DNA from: an uncultured Chromatiaceae bacterium
GTDB lineage: Bacteria; Pseudomonadota; Gammaproteobacteria; Enterobacterales; Alteromonadaceae
Assembly: GCA_946481195.1 (NCBI GenBank)
Contig: CAMLNG010000088.1
Span: 1 to 10,596, forward strand
DNA: 10,596 bases
Direction of reading: 5' to 3'
In this document: in pieces, positions 1 to 8,287 of the stretch
Layout of the letters: each line of letters starts with the position of its first letter
How positions within the stretch are numbered: the stretch's first letter is position 1
Program-made: the position numbers and the translations under genes
Notes under the pieces: generated by a model
Told to the model about the DNA's origin: nothing
The model's input: only the letters and a program-made list of their open reading frames with translations
Databases searched by the model: none

Positions 1-1
1 C

Positions 2-436
2 CACGACATCGCAGTGAAAGGCTCAGCCATTAATGGCCTGGCGATTGGTAACACCAAACACTTGCCACCAACTTTATTAGGCCAGTATCACTTTGACCTC
101 GGCAACAGTAACTTTGACCCATTTGTTGGCGTGGGCTTGAACTACACCAAATTCTTCGACGAATCAGCGTCAGGCGCATTAAAAACCACACTGCAGGCAC
201 TGAAAGTAACTACTGCGTCTGATGATGTCGACCTGAAGTTAAAAGCCAGCTGGGGCCTGGCGCTGCAAGCCGGTTTTAATTACAAACTGAGCGACAACTG
301 GGGCCTGCATTTTGTCGCCACGAAAATGGATATCGACACTACAGGTGAAGTCCGCGTCAATAACAACGTGATCCAAAGCGTCGACGTACAAATCGACCCA
401 TGGGTCTACATGGTCGGCGTGCGCTGGAGCATGTAA
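2..436 (+). CDS. ompW: OmpW-family outer membrane protein, 3' part (5' end outside window)
   Basis: The reading frame is already open at position 2 (His-Asp-Ile-Ala...), so the GTG at 14 is an internal Val and not a start; 144 residues are visible of a protein that is usually 210-230 residues long. The motif TKHLPPTLLGQYHF near the beginning, followed by FDPFVGVGLNYTKF, is characteristic of OmpW, an eight-stranded outer membrane beta-barrel linked in other bacteria to small hydrophobic compounds, stress and colicin S4 reception. Alternating polar and aromatic strands continue to the end (WGLALQAGFNYKLSDNWGLH and IDPWVYMVGVRWSM). Oddity: the last residue is Met, with Trp two positions before it, instead of the terminal Phe usual for the barrel-assembly signal. 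The stop TAA is followed by a structured 3' region and a terminator. The family call is firm; the transported substrate cannot be read from sequence. Confidence 0.9.
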   Translation, partial: HDIAVKGSAINGLAIGNTKHLPPTLLGQYHFDLGNSNFDPFVGVGLNYTKFFDESASGALKTTLQALKVTTASDDVDLKLKASWGLALQAGFNYKLSDNWGLHFVATKMDIDTTGEVRVNNNVIQSVDVQIDPWVYMVGVRWSM

Positions 437-443
437 ACGAGAA

Positions 444-468
444 TTTATCCTGCGGCAAACAGGATAAA
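444..468 (+). other. Stem-loop in the ompW 3' untranslated region
   Basis: A perfect 9 bp inverted repeat, TTTATCCTG (444-452) and CAGGATAAA (460-468), closes a 7-base loop CGGCAAA. It starts eight bases after the ompW stop. No T-run follows on either strand, so on its own it is not an intrinsic terminator. It may stabilise the 3' end of the ompW transcript or form part of a 3' UTR-derived RNA; both roles are inference. Confidence 0.6.
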
Positions 469-489
469 ACGCCGGCAGGCAGCCGGTGT
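469..489 (+). other. Second stem-loop, directly abutting the first
   Basis: ACGCCGGC (469-476) pairs with GCCGGTGT (482-489) around the loop AGGCA: eight base pairs including one G-T(U) wobble. It begins at the base after the previous hairpin ends, so the two stems could stack coaxially. The GC-rich GCCGG...CCGG core is reminiscent of REP-type palindromes, but only one copy was noticed in this window. Confidence 0.5.
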
Positions 490-521
490 AGCAGCACGGA
501 AGGTGCAGAATAAGGGGGAAC

Positions 522-552
522 AAAACAGCGGCTTTGCCGCTGTTTTTATTTT
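522..552. terminator. Rho-independent terminator between convergent ompW and exporter operon
   Basis: AACAGCGGC (524-532) and GCCGCTGTT (536-544) form a perfect 9 bp stem with a TTT loop. On the + strand it runs into TTTATTTT, a good terminator for ompW. On the - strand the stem is followed by TTTTGTT, so it can also end the exporter operon, whose stop codon lies 25 bp away at 577. Confidence 0.85.
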
Positions 553-576
553 AGAAAAGCAGAAGAACATCAGACT

Positions 577-2688
577 CTATTGTGAAACAGGGCCCTGCTG
601 TAATGCCGGCAAGGTCAACACCCGGTTTGCCGAGGCAATAGTCTCAGGCCGGTGCGCGATAATAATCCGCGTGATCTGCAATTGTTGCAGTGCGCCCGAC
701 ACCACAGCTTCAGTGACCATATCCAGATGGCTGGTCGCTTCATCCAAAAACAGAATCTTCGGCCGCCGGTACAAAGCGCGCGCCAGCAAAATCCGCTGTT
801 TCTGGCCGCCAGATAATGCCGAGCCCATATCGCCAATCAGGCTGTGATACCCCATCGGCATCCGGCTGATATCTTCATGCACCGCCGCGAGTTTGGCACA
901 CTCCTGCACCCAGCTATCATCCGGCTCATCAGCAAAAAAGCAGATATTGTCGCGGATGGAACCAGATAACAGCTGGTCGTCCTGCATCACTGCTGCAATC
1001 TGATTGCGATAACAGGCTTGATTGACCAGACTGAGTGGCACTCCATCGACCCGCACTTCGCCTTGCTGCGGTGTAAAAAGCCCCAGCATCAGCTTTAACA
1101 ATGTGGTTTTGCCACAGCCGGATGGGCCAACTACAGCGACAGATTCACCGGCGGCGACGTCGAGGCTCACCTGCTGTAACACCAGCGCGCCATTGCTGCT
1201 ATAAGAAAAACTCAGACTGTCGACGCTGATCTGGCCGCTTAACTCGATCTCGCGCTGCGCGATACCGCCCTGCTTATCTTCGCGCGGTGTGGCAACAATA
1301 TCCGCCAGCCGGGCAAAATGCAGATTGAGCATTTTTAGCGCCAGGCCCTTATCGATGAGCCGCGACATCCGCTCCATAAACTGGCTTTTATAGGCGATAA
1401 ATGCGAACAACATACCGGTACTAAAACCACCATCGAGCACCAGCAAAGCACCAAAATAAATCACCAGCACATGCTCAATCCCGGTCAATAACTTATTGAT
1501 ATGCTGGAAACTTAAGTTAAAAACACCCATCTGAATGCCGCGATTTGCTGCATCAACATACAAATGTTGCCAGCTGGCTTCGCGTTTGGCTTCCGCACTG
1601 AACAGCTTTAACGTCTGCATGGCACGCACCGTTTCAATCTGATGGCTTTGCACCTGCGCCTGCGCCACGATTTGCTGCTCTGACACTTTGCGGTATTGGT
1701 GATACATCAGCAGTTGCACCACGCCGTAACAGAGCAGCGCCAGCAGCACAATCAGAGACAATAACGGGCTGTACCACAACAATACCGCAAGAATTGCGAC
1801 AGCCATCAAACCGTCGATCAGCGCTTCCATCACACCGCTGGTCAGTAATTCCCGCACCTGCTGCAGCGAGCCAAAACGCGACAACACATCGCCAATCTGG
1901 CGTTTTTCAAAGTAACTCAGCGGCAGGCGGATGAGGTGATGCAGCAGATTGGCCGCCATCTGGATGTTCATCGCGCTGTTAAAATGCAGCAGCACAAAGG
2001 CGCGCAGCACTGAGGTACTGATCTCAAACAACAACAACAAACCAAAACCCAGTGCCAGCACCAGCAACAAACTGCGGTCAGCACTGAGCAGTACATCATC
2101 GACCACCAGCTGCAGGTAATAGGGCGCGACCAGCGTAAACAGCTGCAACAACAACGACAAAGTTAAAATCAGCGCGACCGAGCGCTTCAGTCCGCTTATG
2201 CCGGACCAGAAATCGCGCAGCCGCAGGCCTTCGTCGGCCGGTCTTTGGCTGAAATCCTGTGTCGGTAATAACTCAAGCGCCACGCCGGTGAAATGTTCTG
2301 ATACTTCAGCAAGGTTCAAGGTGCGCTCGCCGCGGGCCGGATCATGGATCACCACTTTGCCGCGCCGTACGGCTTTGAGCACAACAAAATGATTCATATC
2401 CCAGTGTAAAATCGCCGGCAGCTGTAACTTACCCAGCGCTTCAGGTTCCAGCTTCAGTGCCCGGCTGCTAAGCGCGAGTGTGCTGGCAAATTCAACCAAA
2501 TCTTTCATGGTGCAGCCAGCGATTGAGCTGCCAAATAAAGCGCGTAATTGCTGGATATTTAAATGATGGCCATAAAAACCGGCCACCATGCCGAGGCAGG
2601 CAATTCCGCACTCCGCTGCTTCGGACTGCAATAACACCGGCAGGCGCTGGGCAGGCCATAACTTCAGTTGACTGGCGAGCTGACTCAT
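577..2688 (-). CDS. C39 peptidase-containing ABC exporter (CvaB/RaxB type bacteriocin/peptide transporter)
   Basis: The 703-residue product has the three-part build of peptidase-containing peptide exporters: a cytoplasmic C39 protease that removes a double-glycine-type leader, a membrane domain, and an ATPase. Residues 1-140 are the C39 domain, with oxyanion Gln21, nucleophile Cys27 (QSEAAECGIACL), His100 (MNHFVVL) and Asp116 (HDPARG), so the protease looks competent. Residues about 165-440 hold the membrane segments, including those near 170-190, 206-228, 288-328 and 400-432. The ATPase has Walker A GPSGCGKTT (521-529), Q-loop Gln569, signature LSGGQKQR (625-632), Walker B ILFLDEA (645-651) and H-loop His679. 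The ATG overlaps the stop of the upstream adaptor gene as TGATG, and a GGGGG run eight bases upstream can serve as ribosome binding site. The length is normal for CvaB-type proteins. No precursor peptide gene is nearby, so the cargo is unknown. Confidence 0.93.
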   Translation of the reverse strand: MSQLASQLKLWPAQRLPVLLQSEAAECGIACLGMVAGFYGHHLNIQQLRALFGSSIAGCTMKDLVEFASTLALSSRALKLEPEALGKLQLPAILHWDMNHFVVLKAVRRGKVVIHDPARGERTLNLAEVSEHFTGVALELLPTQDFSQRPADEGLRLRDFWSGISGLKRSVALILTLSLLLQLFTLVAPYYLQLVVDDVLLSADRSLLLVLALGFGLLLLFEISTSVLRAFVLLHFNSAMNIQMAANLLHHLIRLPLSYFEKRQIGDVLSRFGSLQQVRELLTSGVMEALIDGLMAVAILAVLLWYSPLLSLIVLLALLCYGVVQLLMYHQYRKVSEQQIVAQAQVQSHQIETVRAMQTLKLFSAEAKREASWQHLYVDAANRGIQMGVFNLSFQHINKLLTGIEHVLVIYFGALLVLDGGFSTGMLFAFIAYKSQFMERMSRLIDKGLALKMLNLHFARLADIVATPREDKQGGIAQREIELSGQISVDSLSFSYSSNGALVLQQVSLDVAAGESVAVVGPSGCGKTTLLKLMLGLFTPQQGEVRVDGVPLSLVNQACYRNQIAAVMQDDQLLSGSIRDNICFFADEPDDSWVQECAKLAAVHEDISRMPMGYHSLIGDMGSALSGGQKQRILLARALYRRPKILFLDEATSHLDMVTEAVVSGALQQLQITRIIIAHRPETIASANRVLTLPALQQGPVSQ

Positions 2689-3929
2689 CAGAATTGCCCC
2701 CGTAAGGCCAGGATCGGGTCAAACAACCACTGCCATAAATTACGTTGTTCGGTGATTAAATCGGCCTGTAAAGTCATGCCGGCTTTAAGTGGCAGTTCGC
2801 GCTGATAAGCCTGAATGGACTGGCCATCTAAACGCACTTTCAGCCGGTAACTGGGCTGCTGCAGCGCAACTTCCGCTACTTCGGATGGGAGTAACACAGT
2901 GTTACTCAGTTCAAATACAGTGCCACTAAACACGCCAAAACGCTGAAACGGAAAGGCATCATAACGAATACGCACCGGCTGACCTGTGCTGACAAAAGCA
3001 ATGGCCCGGGTCGGCACGTATAAAATAGCTTCGAGTTCAGCGTTGGCCGGCAACAATGTCAGCGCCACAGCGCCGGCGTCTAAACTTTGGCCGGCACTGA
3101 CGCGCAATGCGCTGACCTGCCCGTCTACCGGCGCAGTCAGCCAGATTTCCTGCTGTTGCTGTAGCTCAGTTTTTTGATTTTTTAATGCTGAAATATCATT
3201 TTCAAGCTGAGTCAGTTCAGTTTGTTGGCGCAGCGGCAACTGGCTGAGTAAATCCTGATTTTGCTGCAACTGTTGCTGCAGTTTCAGCTGTTCCGACTGC
3301 AGGCTTTTTTCCTGCTGCTGCAAAGCAAGTAAAGCGTCTTTTTGTTTATTGATTTCAAGGCCGGAGATATAACCGCTGCCGGATAATTTTTGCAGCTGCG
3401 CCAGCTGTTGTTGATTGATACTGAGGCGTTCACGAAATGTGGCAAGTTGCTGCGTCAGTTCCGCTAAACGGGCTTTGTCATTGTCGATTTGATTTTGCAG
3501 CGCCTGTTGCTCGAGCTGATGACGTTGCTGCAGTTGCTGCTGCTCATTAATTTTGTTCTGCAGCATCCGGTCCATTTCGGTTTGCAGGCTTTGGCTTAAA
3601 TCGGTCTGACCGGCACCAATTTTACTGCTGCTCAGTTGCAACAACGGCGTACCGGCTTTGACCAGCTGCCCTTCCTGCACATTGAGTTTGCTGACCACAC
3701 CGCTGTTTTGCGCCTGCACCCGCACTTGCCCCTGCACCGGCTGCAGCAAACCCTGCACTGTTTCTTTGCGGGTATAATCGGCGCTGAGTAAAAAGCTGAT
3801 GCTGATCAGTGCAATCGCCAATAACAAGCCACTCAGCCAAACCAGCTGTGGCGGTCGGGTCAGGTTGATTTGGCCTTGCAGGCGCTGTTGCTGTCTGGCC
3901 AGCACTTCGGGGCGGAAAATTGAAGACAT
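2688..3929 (-). CDS. HlyD/CvaA-family periplasmic adaptor of the peptide exporter
   Basis: This is the membrane fusion protein of a type I secretion complex, bridging the inner membrane ABC exporter encoded next to it and an outer membrane channel of the TolC kind. From ATG 3929 it has 413 residues: a short cytoplasmic tail, one membrane anchor at about 30-49, the first half of a lipoyl-like domain at 66-98, a long coiled-coil hairpin at about 108-262, the second lipoyl half (APVDGQVSALRVSAGQSLDAG) near 266-286, and a beta-barrel domain ending near 390, with the typical RYDAFPFQRFG. The coiled coil is very rich in glutamine (about 42 of 155 residues). The ATG at 3929 is chosen because AGAAG lies upstream at suitable spacing and because an in-frame GTG at 3965 lies upstream of a plausible -10 box. 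The stop overlaps the exporter start by one base, indicating translational coupling. No TolC homologue is in the window. Confidence 0.9.
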   Translation of the reverse strand: MSSIFRPEVLARQQQRLQGQINLTRPPQLVWLSGLLLAIALISISFLLSADYTRKETVQGLLQPVQGQVRVQAQNSGVVSKLNVQEGQLVKAGTPLLQLSSSKIGAGQTDLSQSLQTEMDRMLQNKINEQQQLQQRHQLEQQALQNQIDNDKARLAELTQQLATFRERLSINQQQLAQLQKLSGSGYISGLEINKQKDALLALQQQEKSLQSEQLKLQQQLQQNQDLLSQLPLRQQTELTQLENDISALKNQKTELQQQQEIWLTAPVDGQVSALRVSAGQSLDAGAVALTLLPANAELEAILYVPTRAIAFVSTGQPVRIRYDAFPFQRFGVFSGTVFELSNTVLLPSEVAEVALQQPSYRLKVRLDGQSIQAYQRELPLKAGMTLQADLITEQRNLWQWLFDPILALRGQF

Positions 3930-3950
3930 CGGGTCGCTTCTGTTGGAATT

Positions 3951-3979
3951 GTTATAGCGCGTCACTGCGAAGGGTTCAG
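3951..3979 (-). promoter_or_regulatory. Candidate sigma70 promoter of the exporter operon
   Basis: On the - strand CTGAAC (3974-3979) is followed after 17 bases by TATAAC (3951-3956). The -10 matches the consensus at five of six positions, the -35 at only three. It lies just upstream of the adaptor ATG and downstream of the two purL terminators, where an independent promoter is needed. It predicts a short leader of about 15-20 bases. Confidence 0.35.
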
Positions 3980-4053
3980 CTTAAAACGAAGCTATGGCCA
4001 AACGCAACCGGCAATAGATAGCGGCGCGCTGTGTGTACCTGGTGGCCGCAGAT

Positions 4054-4080
4054 AAAAAAACCAGCCGAAGCTGGTTTTTT
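4054..4080. terminator. Bidirectional intrinsic terminator, distal to purL
   Basis: The symmetric element has seven A, then CCAGC (4061-4065), loop CGAA, GCTGG (4070-4074), and six T. Read on the - strand it ends in seven T, giving a second stop signal about 100 bp past the purL stop codon and shielding the exporter operon from purL read-through. It works in principle in both directions. Confidence 0.8.
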
Positions 4081-4130
4081 ATTCGCACCATCCCTGACGC
4101 TCACCTTGCGGGCCAACGCGATGCGTTGTT

Positions 4131-4153
4131 AAAAACCGCTCCCGGCGGTTTTT
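4131..4153. terminator. Intrinsic terminator immediately after purL
   Basis: AAAAACCGC (4131-4139) and GCGGTTTTT (4145-4153) are perfectly complementary around a five-base loop. On the - strand the GC stem is followed by TTTTT and starts 25 bases after the purL stop codon, so it is the primary purL terminator. The element is symmetric and can also act on + strand transcription. Confidence 0.85.
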
Positions 4154-4178
4154 CTATCAAGCAGGCAGGATCAGAAAA

Positions 4179-7100
4179 TTACCCCAACCAGACCCGCGCA
4201 TTGCGGAACATGCGCAGCCACGGGCTGTCTTCCAGCCACTCGTCCGGATGCCAGCTGTTGCTGACGGCGCGGAATACACGCTCCGGGTGCGGCATCATAA
4301 TAGTGACGCGGCCGTCTGTGGTGGTTAGCGCCGTAATGCCGTTGGCAGAGCCGTTCGGATTAGCCGGATACTGGGTGGTAACCTGGCCATAGTTGTCGAC
4401 AAAACGCAGGGCGATAGTGCCGCTTTGCTCGGCTGCTGCTAAAGCTTGCGCGCTTGCGAACTCGGTATGGCCTTCGCCGTGTGACACTGCGATTGGCATG
4501 CGTGAACCGGCCATGCCCGCGAACAGCAGCGACGGGTTCTGCTGTACTTCGACCAAGCTGAAGCGCGCTTCAAAACGTTCTGATTTATTGCGGACAAAAC
4601 GTGGCCACAAATCTGCGCCCGGGATCAACGATTTCAGGTTCGATACCATCTGACAGCCATTACAGACGCCGAGTGTGAAGGTCGATTCACGCTCGAAGAA
4701 CTGGCTGAATTCACGCCGCGCCTGTTCATTAAACAGGATTGATTTGGCCCAGCCTTCACCGGCACCTAATACGTCGCCATAACTGAAACCACCACAAGCG
4801 ACCAGACCGTTAAACTCTTCCAGCTTACGGCGACCGCTCAGGATGTCGCTCATATGCACGTCGACTGCGGTAAAACCAGCACGATTAAACGCCGCAGCCA
4901 TTTCGACGTGTGAGTTCACGCCCTGCTCGCGCAGTACCGCAACTTTCGGCTTGGCGCCTTTTAAAATATAAGGCGCAGCGACATCTTCGTTCAGGTCAAA
5001 ACTCAGTTTGACGTTCAGGCCCGGGTCTTGTTGGTCCGCCTTGGCCGCATGTTCCTGTGCAGCACAGGCCGGGTTGTCACGGCGCGCCTGCATCTGGTAA
5101 GTGGTTTCAGCCCAGATACAACGCAGACGGGTGCGGCTGTCGCTGTAAATTACAGTGTCGTCACGGCGCACGGTTAACTCATCGGTGTTGTTGACGGCAC
5201 CCAGCACATAGCTGTTGGCGGCGAGATTGTGTTTCGCCAGCACTTCTTGCACGTAGGCCAGCTCAGCGTCAGCCACCTGAATCACAGCACCCAGCTCTTC
5301 ACTGAAAAGCACTGCCAGGTTGTCATTGCCTAAAGCGCTGACATCAACATTCCAGCCGGCTTTACCAGCAAAGGCCATTTCGGCCAGTGTCACCAGCAAA
5401 CCACCGTCAGAACGGTCGTGGTAGGCCAGTAATTTCTGCTCATGGGTCAGCTGTTGGACGGCGTTAAAGAAGTTGGCCAGCAGTTCTGGTGAGGCCAGAT
5501 CCGGCGTGGTTTGACCTAATTGTTTGTACACCTGAGCCAGACAAGAAGCGCCTAAGCGATTTTCGCCCTGGCCTAAATCAATCAGCAGCAGCGAGCTGGC
5601 GCCTTTGTCGGTGCGCAGCTGCGGCGTCACGGTTTTACGCACATCTTCCACGCGGGCAAAAGCGGTGATCACCAGTGACATCGGTGCTGTGACGGCTTTG
5701 TCTTCGCCATTGTCCTGCCACTTGGTTTTCATCGACATCGAGTCTTTACCGACCGGAATGGTAATACCCAGTGCCGGACACAGTTCTTCACCGATGGCTT
5801 TAACCGCCTGATACAAACCAGCGTCTTCGCCCGGGTGACCGGCTGCAGCCATCCAGTTGGCGGATAATTTAATCCGTTTTAAATCGCCGATGTCAGTCGC
5901 CGCGATATTAGTGATGGCTTCCGCCACCGCCAGACGTGCCGATGCGCCGAAGTCTAACAGCGCTACCGGCGTGCGCTCGCCCCTCGACATGGCTTCACCG
6001 TGGTAAGTGTCCAGCGCGGCAGTCGTGACAGCACAGTTGGCTACTGGTACCTGCCAGGGGCCGACCATCTGGTCACGCGCCACCATGCCGGTGACAGTGC
6101 GGTCGCCGATGCTGATGAGGAAAGTCTTTTCAGCAATAGTTGGTAAGCGTAATAAGCGCTCAGTGGCATCTTTGATGCTGACGCCGCTAAGTTCCAGCGC
6201 TTTACCGCTGCTTTGTTTTGATTGCACATCGCGGTGCATTTTTGGCGCTTTGCCGAGTAACACTGACAGCGGCAAATCAATTGGCGTATTGCCAAAGTGA
6301 GTATCCGACAGCGTCAGATGCTGTTCAGCAGTCGCTTCGCCGACCACTGCGTAAGGCGCGCGCTCACGCTTACAGATTTGCTCGAACACCGGCATTTTGT
6401 CAGCCGGAATGGCCATCACGTAACGCTCTTGCGATTCATTACACCAAATTTCTAATGGCGACATGCCAGGTTCGTCGTTTGGTACATTACGCAGCTCAAA
6501 CTTACCGCCAACACCACCGTCGTTGACCAGCTCAGGGAAAGCGTTGGATAAACCACCGGCGCCAACGTCGTGGATAAATACGATCGGGTTGTCCGCGCCT
6601 AACTGCCAGCAGCGGTCGATCACTTCCTGACAACGGCGTTCAATTTCCGGGTTTTCACGCTGCACTGAAGCAAAATCCAGGTCTTCAGCCGACTGGCCAG
6701 ACGCCATTGAAGATGCAGCACCACCACCGAGGCCGATATTCATCGCCGGGCCGCCGAGTACTACTAACTTGGCGCCAACCGGTAAATCACCTTTTTGTAC
6801 GTGTTCTGCGCGGATATTGCCAAGACCACCGGCGATCATAATCGGCTTGTGGTAACCACGCACTTCTTCACCGTTATGGCTTGGTACCTGTTCTTCGTAA
6901 GTGCGGAAATAACCGAGAATATTTGGCCGGCCGAATTCGTTGTTAAAGGCTGCACCACCCAGCGGGCCTTCAGTCATGATATCCAGCGCCGATACGATAC
7001 GGCCTGGTTTGCCAAAATCAGTTTCCCATGGCTGTTCAAAACCAGGAATGCGTAAGTTCGATACTGAGAAACCAACCAAGCCGGCTTTTGGTTTAGAACC

Positions 7101-8072
7101 AACACCGGTCGCGCCTTCGTCACGAATTTCACCACCAGAACCGGTCGCCGCGCCAGGGAAAGGCGAAATCGCTGTTGGGTGGTTGTGAGTTTCCACTTTC
7201 ATCAGCACGTGAATATCTTCGTGGTGATACTGATATTCCTGGGTATCCGGCGTTGGGAAAAAACGGCCGGCTTTAGAGCCTTCCATCACCGCAGCGTTGT
7301 CTTTGTAGGCTGACAGCACGTGGTCCGGCGTCTTTTCCATGGTGTTTTTAATCATTTTAAACAGCGACTTCGGCTGTTTTTCGCCGTCGATGGTCCAGTC
7401 GGCGTTAAAAATTTTGTGGCGGCAGTGCTCAGAGTTGGCCTGCGCAAACATATAGAGTTCGATGTCGTTTGGGTTACGGCCAAGCGCAGTGAAGTTGCTG
7501 AACAGATAGTCGATTTCATCTTCGGCTAAAGCCAGGCCCATCCGGCTGTTGGCTTCAACTAATGCATCGCGGCCACCGGCCAGAATATCAACTGAAGATA
7601 ATGGTGCCGGCTCGGCTTTACGGAATAACGCCTGCGCCTGCTGCAGTTCAATGAAGACCACTTCCATCATGCGGTCGTGCAACAGTGCTGCCACTTGCTG
7701 CTGCTCTGTCGCCGTCAGCGCCCGTGTGCTGGTAAGGTAATACGCTACACCGCGCTCTAAACGCAGTACCTTGGTAAGGCCACAGTTATGCGCGATGTCA
7801 GTCGCTTTGGATGACCAGGGAGAAATAGTGCCTGGACGTGGCGTCACCAGTAATAACTGGCCAGCCGGCTGGTGCGTTGCCAGCGTAGGTCCGTAAGTCA
7901 GCAGTTTTTCCAGCGTGTTGTGCTCGTCAGCGCTCAGGCTGGCGCTCACATCGGCAAAATGCATAAATTCGGCGTAAACATCGCTGACAGGCAATTGCGC
8001 CTTAGCACACAGATCGATGATTTTCTGAACTCGGAACTCGGACAGTGCAGCTGCACCACGCAGGATTAACAT
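4179..8072 (-). CDS. purL: Phosphoribosylformylglycinamidine synthase (FGAR amidotransferase), large single-chain form
   Basis: PurL catalyses step four of purine synthesis in the cytoplasm: FGAR + ATP + glutamine gives FGAM. From ATG 8072 the protein has 1297 residues, against 1295 in E. coli, and agrees with it closely throughout. Residues about 1-150 are the PurS-like N-terminal domain ([20 protein letters not shown]). The synthetase core holds [40 protein letters not shown] and the second-half motifs [16 protein letters not shown] and [10 protein letters not shown]. The C-terminal glutaminase domain starts near 1040, with nucleophile Cys1137 (GVCNGCQM) and partners His1262 and Glu1264 (PHPERVF). 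The start is set by homology ([14 protein letters not shown]) and a GGGAA site eight bases upstream. An in-frame ATG at 8126 is rejected because it sits inside a perfect TATAAT. Two terminators follow the gene. No classical PurR operator was recognised upstream. Confidence 0.98.
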   Translation of the reverse strand: MLILRGAAALSEFRVQKIIDLCAKAQLPVSDVYAEFMHFADVSASLSADEHNTLEKLLTYGPTLATHQPAGQLLLVTPRPGTISPWSSKATDIAHNCGLTKVLRLERGVAYYLTSTRALTATEQQQVAALLHDRMMEVVFIELQQAQALFRKAEPAPLSSVDILAGGRDALVEANSRMGLALAEDEIDYLFSNFTALGRNPNDIELYMFAQANSEHCRHKIFNADWTIDGEKQPKSLFKMIKNTMEKTPDHVLSAYKDNAAVMEGSKAGRFFPTPDTQEYQYHHEDIHVLMKVETHNHPTAISPFPGAATGSGGEIRDEGATGVGSKPKAGLVGFSVSNLRIPGFEQPWETDFGKPGRIVSALDIMTEGPLGGAAFNNEFGRPNILGYFRTYEEQVPSHNGEEVRGYHKPIMIAGGLGNIRAEHVQKGDLPVGAKLVVLGGPAMNIGLGGGAASSMASGQSAEDLDFASVQRENPEIERRCQEVIDRCWQLGADNPIVFIHDVGAGGLSNAFPELVNDGGVGGKFELRNVPNDEPGMSPLEIWCNESQERYVMAIPADKMPVFEQICKRERAPYAVVGEATAEQHLTLSDTHFGNTPIDLPLSVLLGKAPKMHRDVQSKQSSGKALELSGVSIKDATERLLRLPTIAEKTFLISIGDRTVTGMVARDQMVGPWQVPVANCAVTTAALDTYHGEAMSRGERTPVALLDFGASARLAVAEAITNIAATDIGDLKRIKLSANWMAAAGHPGEDAGLYQAVKAIGEELCPALGITIPVGKDSMSMKTKWQDNGEDKAVTAPMSLVITAFARVEDVRKTVTPQLRTDKGASSLLLIDLGQGENRLGASCLAQVYKQLGQTTPDLASPELLANFFNAVQQLTHEQKLLAYHDRSDGGLLVTLAEMAFAGKAGWNVDVSALGNDNLAVLFSEELGAVIQVADAELAYVQEVLAKHNLAANSYVLGAVNNTDELTVRRDDTVIYSDSRTRLRCIWAETTYQMQARRDNPACAAQEHAAKADQQDPGLNVKLSFDLNEDVAAPYILKGAKPKVAVLREQGVNSHVEMAAAFNRAGFTAVDVHMSDILSGRRKLEEFNGLVACGGFSYGDVLGAGEGWAKSILFNEQARREFSQFFERESTFTLGVCNGCQMVSNLKSLIPGADLWPRFVRNKSERFEARFSLVEVQQNPSLLFAGMAGSRMPIAVSHGEGHTEFASAQALAAAEQSGTIALRFVDNYGQVTTQYPANPNGSANGITALTTTDGRVTIMMPHPERVFRAVSNSWHPDEWLEDSPWLRMFRNARVWLG

Positions 8073-8124
8073 AGATTTTTTTCCCGTGGGTTGGTCGTGG
8101 ACGGAACCTTGAAATCGGCGCCGC

Positions 8125-8130
8125 ATTATA
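8125..8130 (-). promoter_or_regulatory. -10 box of the purL promoter
   Basis: On the - strand CTTTATAATGCGG contains a perfect TATAAT 52 bases upstream of the purL ATG. No good -35 stands at 16-18 bases; the nearest TTGATA (8152-8157) is 21 bases away. The promoter may therefore be weak or activator-dependent. The box also covers the alternative ATG at 8126, which argues against that start. Confidence 0.5.
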
Positions 8131-8226
8131 AAGAAAAAAGCCGTCTTTGGGTATCAATAAAGCCGCTTGCCGGCCAGACCAGCGCAGCGTTGCTGCCGCC
8201 AGAACCGCTCGCTTTGGCGGCAAAGC
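8131..8226. promoter_or_regulatory. Dyad-rich spacer between the divergent purL and mltF promoters
   Basis: This stretch holds three inverted repeats: GCAGC-GTT-GCTGC (8184-8196), TGCCGCC/GGCGGCA (8194-8200 with 8216-8222), and GCTTTG-GCGG-CAAAGC (8211-8226). The last lies directly against the mltF -35 element. They partly exclude one another as hairpins. As duplex DNA they could be operator sites for a dimeric regulator, but no known consensus was recognised. Confidence 0.35.
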
Positions 8227-8255
8227 CTGACGAATTGCACAAAATTTGATATAAA
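8227..8255 (+). promoter_or_regulatory. Candidate sigma70 promoter of mltF
   Basis: CTGACG (8227-8232, four of six to the -35 consensus) and TATAAA (8250-8255, five of six to the -10 consensus) are separated by 17 bases. Transcription would begin near 8262, giving a leader of about 26 bases that contains the AGAGGT ribosome binding site at 8273-8278. Confidence 0.5.
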
Positions 8256-8287
8256 TACCGGCTTCTCCGACCAGAGGTAACCTGCGG

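Noticed and set aside
503..847. A + strand ORF crossing the terminator and the exporter 3' end
   Set aside because: It runs through the terminator hairpin and then antisense to conserved ATPase motifs. It has no recognisable domain or double-glycine leader, so it is a shadow frame.
3930..3965. GTG start at 3965 for the adaptor
   Set aside because: It lies upstream of the candidate -10 box, has no ribosome binding site, and adds 12 residues not typical of the family.
3966..4178. Possible small precursor peptide upstream of the exporter operon
   Set aside because: The segment is mostly terminators and promoter. No short frame with a start, ribosome binding site and GG-type leader was seen on either strand.
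6007..6526. Several + strand ORFs of 60-120 codons inside purL
   Set aside because: They are antisense to strongly conserved PurL sequence, have no ribosome binding sites or known domains, and are explained by the codon bias of the real gene.
8073..8126. Upstream ATG (8126) extending PurL by 18 residues
   Set aside because: The added residues have no counterpart in PurL, the ATG lies within the TATAAT box, and the ATG at 8072 has a good ribosome binding site and matches the family N-terminus.
8211..8226. GCTTTG-GCGG-CAAAGC as a PurR operator
   Set aside because: The half-sites are arranged opposite to the PurR consensus (CGCAAACGTTTGCG) and the central CG is missing. It also lies nearer to mltF than to purL.
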